Assembly (NCBI GenBank): GCA_022559845.1
Contig: CM040117.1
Coordinates: 150,540,732-150,604,731 of the forward strand
Reading direction: 5' to 3'
From: Amorphophallus konjac
Taxonomy: Eukaryota > Streptophyta > Magnoliopsida > Alismatales > Araceae
DNA length: 64,000 bases
The translations under genes were made by a program, and so were the position numbers. Positions 58,440-64,000 of this stretch are shown one piece after another (within the stretch, counting starts at the first letter, position 1; each line of letters starts with the position of its first letter). The notes under the pieces were generated by a model. That model searched no databases. It saw only the letters and a list, made by a program, of their open reading frames with translations, and was not told the origin of the DNA.

Positions 58440-58453
58440 ATCTCCCCCTTTTT
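58440..58453 (-). promoter_or_regulatory. Polypurine tract of element C
   Basis: AAAAAGGGGGAGAT on the minus strand. It is enclosed by inverted arms 58401-58423 and 58449-58471 (about 22 bp, few mismatches). Confidence 0.88.
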
Positions 58454-59277
58454 GATGATGGCAACACTATGACATGAGAATAAAGCAAGATAAAGATGCA
58501 AACACGCATGTCAAACCATGTCAAACTTCTTCTTCCCCTTTGACGACATCAAAAAAAAAGTAGTTTGATACGAGAAATACAAACATGCATGATATGAAGG
58601 AATCAAAATCTCCCCCTGAGCTAAATGGCACAGGAAAACATTTTCTCAATAACACACCCCTTGGATGAATGAATCAAATCAGCAAAACACAGGGGCAATC
58701 AAAGATGAAATCGGCCCATGACAGATTCTATGGGACTAGCTGACACCAAAGGAGACAAATTTTTGGAAGAACAAGGATAATCAGAATGAGTAAGGTTAGT
58801 CATACAGTTCAAGAATTACTTATCCTCCCCCTGAATTCAAGACAGGGTGAAGATTAGTCAGTGAGCAATGATAAAGACTAACCACAGGGTTTACAATGAG
58901 GTTCAATCAAGATTTTCAATGAGATACCAAAACCATAAATCTAAGAGAGTGAATATTTCAAAGTCTTCCATTATAAGGGGTTATGAATGAACTTTATTAA
59001 TCAGCATGGTTTAAACATGATGCATATACAGTTTGTCAAAAAGTTCTTTACTCATATCTAAGTTTAGATTTAATAAAAGTGAACCAAGCCCTCATGGTAA
59101 CATGTTGATTAACCTCCCTACATCTTACTCAATATATTTCAATGACTTCTTTAGGAAAAACAATCATGAGTATTGAGGTTAAACAATTTGACATTTAAAA
59201 AAAATACCCATTTGGGTTCAGCAAAGTTTTCATTTCTTTTCATGTTCAGAACAGTCAGGAATAATTCATGCCTTCCG

Positions 59278-59327
59278 TCGTAAGGGTAGACGTTGATTAG
59301 ACGCCAGTATCCCTAGCTTACTCAGCG
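59278..59327 (-). promoter_or_regulatory. Conserved stem-loop, copy 1 (element C)
   Basis: Plus strand AAGGGTA and TATCCCT flank a loop with TTGATTAGACG. Counterpart of 25344-25390. Confidence 0.55.
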
Positions 59328-59368
59328 GAATGTACCATTCTGTTTCAGGTATAGATATCACCTTTTTG

Positions 59369-59416
59369 CGTAAGGGTACATGTTTACCAGACGCAGGTAC
59401 CCCTAGATACTCAGTG
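59369..59416 (-). promoter_or_regulatory. Conserved stem-loop, copy 2 (element C)
   Basis: Plus strand AAGGGTAC and GTACCCCT form the stem. On the element strand AGGGGTACCTGCGTCTGG aligns with GGGGGTACCTGCCTCTGA of TR-GAG1. Confidence 0.6.
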
Positions 59417-60406
59417 AGACTAACCTTTGTTAATTTTCTAAATAGAGTTAGCTAAGAAGCATCATGACTTTGGGTCCATTGTCTTGACAAGGATCCTAGT
59501 TTCTCAACGCATTTAGCCATTGCTCTGTCAATTACATTACAGAAATAACATTTAGATACAGCTACCCATAAGTTTTGAAATAAAAGACTTGTTTAAAGAT
59601 AATACAAATTTCATGTATTTCAACCAAAAATGTCATGATTTCAAAATTTCATATTATAGAAGGTTTTTCAAGGTATAACATGAAACAGTTGGTTAAAGTT
59701 TATTAAAAAAATTGATTCAGATATTTTCATGACATTTAAGAGGCAAGCTGAAAATATATTAAACTTAAACCAATTTGATCTTTTCAGAACATTCATAGTT
59801 CCATATAATGAAAGATTCTTAGTACATATGTTTTTCAGATTTATGAATGAGGTACGCATATTGAAATCTTCTTGAATTTCAGATTGAAGAGAAGAGAGAT
59901 TCAGATTGAAGAAGGAACAACTCAATTCAAGGGGGTGAGCAAACAATTCGGACTGGGACAAGAGCTCCCCCTAAGAGTATGCATGGCTATAGCTCTTTTT
60001 GGTATTTTTAATATGAATGATATGCAATAAACAAAGTGTATGCGAATGCATTGAACCATCACATATGACATGAAGACCATTCAGGAGAGGTTTAAACTAA
60101 CCAAATATGCGTGAAGCACATAAATTATCTAGACAGACTCCCCTTATCTATATGCCAAAAGAAACATATGCATGAGGCACAACCAATGCAATAATCAAAT
60201 GCAGAAATAAACATTTAAGCATGAAGGTTCTAACTAACAGATCAGGAATGGTATTTAGCTATATAAAAGGAATTCAAATTACCAAACCTGTAGAGCGTAA
60301 AATTTGGGATTTTACCATACTCAGGTGTCTTGGCTTATTGAACTCCCCCTTTTTGTTTCCAAGGCACTCCTGCAAAACAAAAATCCTATTTTGGAGTTTT
60401 AGGTAC

Positions 60407-62782
60407 CTAAGAGTTCTTGGGTCCCGAAATGTTAGTGCCACTATCTAAGGAACCTTTCAGAAGTCTTTGGGCTTTCAGATCATCATATTTCATAAGATGA
60501 CAATTATCCATAAAATGTCCAAACTGACCACAGTAATGGCAAGATGAAGTAGATTTTAAACTCTTTTCATGCACATTGGTATTAACATGGAATCTAAGCG
60601 CATGTTCATGAAAATTTCTGTATTTATCATGGAGGATATTTCTTTTATTGCCCCAAAACACATTCTCATTCACGGGAAATCTGGGATATTTAAAGTTCAC
60701 ATTTCTTCTCTGGACATACCAACAGTCCTTGACTGTATGGCCAAACTTCTCACAATTAAAACGAGACGAGTAGTTTCTCTTTTTAATGACAGACCAGCAT
60801 TCACTAGCCAGATGGCCTGAGTTCCAGTAATTGAAGCACCTAGAAGATTTTCTTTTGAAAGCAAATTCATCTCTACCGAAGGCATTCTGATTTGCAGGGA
60901 ACCTAACATGTTTAGAGTGAACTTTTCCCTGAGCATTCCAGCAATGGGCAGTAATGTGGCCCATCTTGCCACAATGAAAACATTAAATTTTCTTATTTTG
61001 AAATCCATGATTCTCGAGATGAATTTTCTTGGTATGCATTTTACTGGCATTCAGATCATCTAATTCCATTAATTCACATTCATGCATTTGATGACCAGCC
61101 TTGTGACAGTAATGACATGCCATGGTTTTCTTGCGTGCATATGTGTATGTGGGTGATTTATGAACAACATGCACAGGGGTGGTAGAGTCCTTTTTGTTCT
61201 TTTCTTTTTGTTTTTCAGTTGTCTTCGTGGATTTTTGTTCAGAAAACTGGAAGACAAATGGGCTCGGAGAGTTGTAAGGAGCAGAACTAGAGACAAAAGA
61301 TGTTTGAGGTTTGTTTTTATAGTTCTTTTCATCTGCAGGGTTATAGCCCAACCCTTCCTTCTGAAAATTAACCTTTGTTCCAAGAATCTTGTTCAGATTG
61401 TCCTTACCTTTGACAAATTTTTATAGAGAATTTTTTAAATCTTGAATCTCAGAGTTTAAGGCAACAATATTAACCTCATATCTGGACAGGTCAGTTTCAC
61501 AGGAAATTACTTGTTGATGTAAGGCATCATTCAGACTTTTGAGTTTTTCAATTTCCTGTTTTAATTTTGTTTCATTGTCAGCTTCGACTTCTTTTATGAC
61601 ACTGTTGTAGCCCTGCCCTTCCTTCCTGGCATTAGCCTTGACTCCTAGCAGTTTGTCAAGATTCTCTTGCTCATCAACAAATTTAGATAGGGACTCGTTA
61701 AGACCATCAACTTCTTGTCGAAGGGATGTAATAGTAAGTTCATATTCAGCTATTTTCTCTTCACAGGAGGTGACATTTCCACTCAACATTTGGTTGATGG
61801 TTTTTAGGCTCTCAATTTCTTGTTCAACATCCACCAACCTATCAGAATTGTTCATGCTCACGCACTTACCTTTTTCAATTGTCAGTAGTCTGTCTGACAG
61901 CGTGGTGTTTAGATGTTTCAGCCTGTTAATTTCCTCTTTCAGTTTACTATTTTGCTCCTAGAGTTCATCATCAAACACCAACTCACATAAGGAAGTCTGA
62001 CATTCATTGAACACTTCTTATTGATTTTTTTATTGAAATTTGTCAAGGTTTTTCCAAAGCTCTAAATTTGTAGCTTTAACATCCTCCAGCTCTTCGGAGA
62101 TCAGTCTATTTTCACTTTCTAGACTCATTATCCTATGTTCAGATTCCTGAACCTGGTTTTTGAGTTTCTTGTCTTCAGATTTCAGATAATCAAGCTCAGA
62201 GCTAAGAACATCAAGATCTGTCAGTTGTCTTCTAAGAACACCATTTTCAGTTTTCAGTGTTTCATAGTCCTCTATTAAGGATTCAGCTTTTTAAAATTTA
62301 TTAATTTTCCTTTTTAGAGTTTTATTCTGGTTTCTCAGTATTTCAAAAGACTCTAACAGCTTAGCATATGCATCTTCCCAGTCTTCTAAAGTAAAAGAAG
62401 AGAAAGGATTGTTTACCTCTTCTTCATCCTCGCCTTCATTTTGATCTTCGCTTTGATCAATGCCATCTGCCACCAGACACTTATTTTTACTATTCCAATG
62501 AACTGCTGTCATTTCGTCCAAGACCTCCTTGGCAGACCTGCAATCACGGATATGTGTTAATTTGTCAACATTTATGGCGTTTCTCAAAATACTTAGAACT
62601 CTAATATTCTCAGCATTTTTCATCCTATGTTTATCTGTCCATTTGGACACATCTTTAGGAAGTTTGTGTGGTCCTTTGGAAATAACGTTCCAGAGGTTGG
62701 GATTCACTGCATTTATAGATGTGCACACACTGCCCAGCCAGGTAGGGAAATCAGACCCATTAAACACACAAGGATGAGCCAT
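60407..62782 (-). pseudogene. gag: Copia-type gag of element C with several zinc knuckles
   Basis: Start ATG at 62782 (MAHPCVFNGSDF), followed by a gag N-terminus like that of TR-GAG1 (LWNVISKGPHKLP). The central UBN2 part is missing: the frame jumps from the EVLDEM region to the acidic stretch and TLEDWEDAYAKLL. A long coiled coil follows (about 61420-62370), then a duplicated module (KANARKEGQGYN and KVNFQKEGLGYNP). Next come four to five CCHC-type knuckles: CHYCHKAGHQMHEC, CFHCGKMGHITAHC, a degenerate one, NCEKFGHTVKDC and CHYCGQFGHFMDNC. All parts sit in one frame with scattered stops (for example near 62291, 61418 and 60987). The end, NISGPKNS, corresponds to the pre-protease site of complete copia elements. 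Not functional here. Confidence 0.85.
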
Positions 62783-62884
62783 AGGTGAATCGAAAGTAAT
62801 CGACCAAGAATGATAAATGACCAATCGAAGAAGCACCGAGAGTCACAGGACCTACTGCAGATCGTTGGATCTGTAGAGCCAGTA
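62783..62884 (-). other. Leader of element C up to LTR F
   Basis: Short sequence upstream of gag. No clear initiator-Met primer site is visible before the break, so the primer site has either been lost or lies beyond LTR F. The last five bases, CAGTA (62880-62884), would be the left target duplication of F. Confidence 0.5.
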
Positions 62885-64000
62885 TGTAATGCCCTGGATC
62901 CTTGGTAGGTCTTGCTGGATCTTCATTGGATCTTTTGGATTGGTTTCGGTGAGTTTCGGTTCGCTTTGGTGGCTTGCGAGTTGAGTTTTATGATCCATGT
63001 GGGTTTTTCTCTCGTACTAGTTACGGAACCCTACGGTGAGTTTGTTTCCCAGTTCCTCGACTCGTGGATGCTACAGCGACGATGTACTCGTCGAGTCGGT
63101 CGTTTCGACTATTTTTACGTATTTTTCTGAATTTGTGCATTTTCGGCGCATTTTTGAAATTTTCAGAAATTAGGAAAATTTCCTAATTTCTTTTCTTTTT
63201 CTTTTCTTTCCTCTCTCCTCCCTTCTCATTTTGCCGCCGCCGTCTCTCTCTCCCATTTTCTCTCCCGTTTCGCTCTCTCGGCTCTGGCTGCAGACGGGGT
63301 ACCTTGGGGCGTGTGCTGGGGACGTGGTGGAGCTGGCTAGGTGCGCGATGAGGCGAGGATCGGATCGATTTTGGCGCGATCCCGAACGGTGGATTCAAAG
63401 CCAATGTTTGAGTTCGCGGCGTGGTTTTCGGAGCGGTTTAGTCCCTTCGGGGCACGGTTTCTTCGGTGGAGGTAGGGTGACGGTTCCTCACTTCTTCCTC
63501 TCCGTTTTCCCTACCATTGCACGTCGTTCGGCAAGGAAACGGCCGAGTTTAGGCTTGTTTAGTCTAAACCGTGATTTTCGGAGTTTTTAGGGTTCGCCGA
63601 AAAACGGCAACCATTTGTAGCTCGGTTAGTGTTGAACTGACCGTTGGGATGTTAGGATCTCGTCCATGCTAGTTTTGTGTTGATCGGTGGTCATTCGAGG
63701 CCGATAGGAGCCCGGGAACCTCGTTGACCCATTTAGGCTCGATTCGTTGGAATCGCCCCGATCTTGAGTTTTAATGCTTGCATGTGGGCTTTTTAGCCTC
63801 CTTATGTTGTTTTTCGTCGATTGGGTTGGTTTCCCCTGCGCTTCGACGTGAATGGGGCGTGGAACGGGCCGATTTGGCCATTCCTCTATTTTCCCGCCGT
63901 AGCTGATGTGGCGGTCGTTCCAGGGACCATCACTTGCTCTGACGGCCCCACGAATGACCGTTACATTGTCTGGGTTGATTGAGTTCTTCGGGGTTATGAG
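62885..64000 (+). repeat. LTR F, 5' part (same family as solo LTR 1)
   Basis: It begins TGTAATGCCCTGGATCC and aligns along its visible length with solo LTR 1 (11923 onward), including the CTCTCTCC/GCCGCCG leader block (63195-63270) and the start of the GGCGGTC...GACC palindrome array (63910 onward). It is cut by the window end. Whether it is a solo LTR or the 5' end of a full element cannot be seen. Confidence 0.85.

Larger units (their letters stand above)
58454..60406 (-). other. Non-coding 3' region of element C
   Basis: No pol remnant seen. CTCCCCCT tracts (GGGGGAG on the element strand) recur at about 58612, 58826, 59965 and 60337. Two stem-loops lie at 59278-59327 and 59369-59416. Confidence 0.75.
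55510..62884 (-). mobile_element. Gag-only copia element C, 5' end cut
   Basis: Minus-strand element: 3' LTR 55510-58439, polypurine tract, about 2 kb non-coding, then a decayed gag (60407-62782) and no pol. Layout and motifs match TR-GAG1 but the sequences are well diverged. It is inserted in reverse transcriptase of A (left flank AACTC). Its 5' LTR is missing because LTR F interrupts at 62885; the rest may lie beyond the window. Confidence 0.85.

Overview
The window is repeat-rich plant (angiosperm) nuclear DNA. It shows Tat-type Ty3/gypsy pol with a second, archaeal-type RNase H, Sirevirus-like Ty1/copia gag, and plant mobile domain (PMD) type genes with plant-style introns. I found no ordinary host gene, tRNA, rRNA or CRISPR array. 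I cannot name the species. Almost everything is explained as nested LTR retrotransposons.

Nesting, outside to inside. A decayed minus-strand copia (E, 2245-3424) is interrupted by a minus-strand Tat-like gypsy element, A (3' LTR 3425-5192; internal parts 5193-10113 and 48100-55509; the rest lies beyond the window). A second member of the same family, B, is complete on the plus strand (10114-48094, target duplication AGGAG). It sits inside A in opposite orientation, within a GA-rich minisatellite. B in turn carries three insertions: a solo LTR (11923-15486), a complete gag-only copia element (TR-GAG1, 18903-28576, target duplication CCACC) and another solo LTR (34805-37762, target duplication GTATG). 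A also holds a 781-bp solo LTR (51188-51968, target duplication GAACT) and a gag-only copia (C, 55510-62884). C is broken by an LTR that runs off the window end (F, 62885-64000). A further minus-strand LTR (D) occupies 1-1101. Without its insertions B would be about 22 kb.

B reads: LTR, primer binding site, long leader, gag, protease followed by a G-patch-like domain, reverse transcriptase, RNase H, archaeal-type RNase H, integrase, AT-rich tandem array. Two genes then run ANTISENSE to the element: a DUF7745/PMD-like gene with one intron and a seven-exon PMD gene with a coiled-coil tail. A polypurine tract and the 3' LTR follow. The same two antisense genes are present in A, with matching exon lengths and mostly matching splice sites. 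This is the most unusual feature of the window.

Other notable signals. Arrays of short palindromes or short motifs occupy equivalent places in related LTRs but differ in sequence between families. A duplicated stem-loop is conserved between two diverged gag-only copia elements. A nonsense codon in integrase is shared by A and B. The inner element B is more decayed than its host A.
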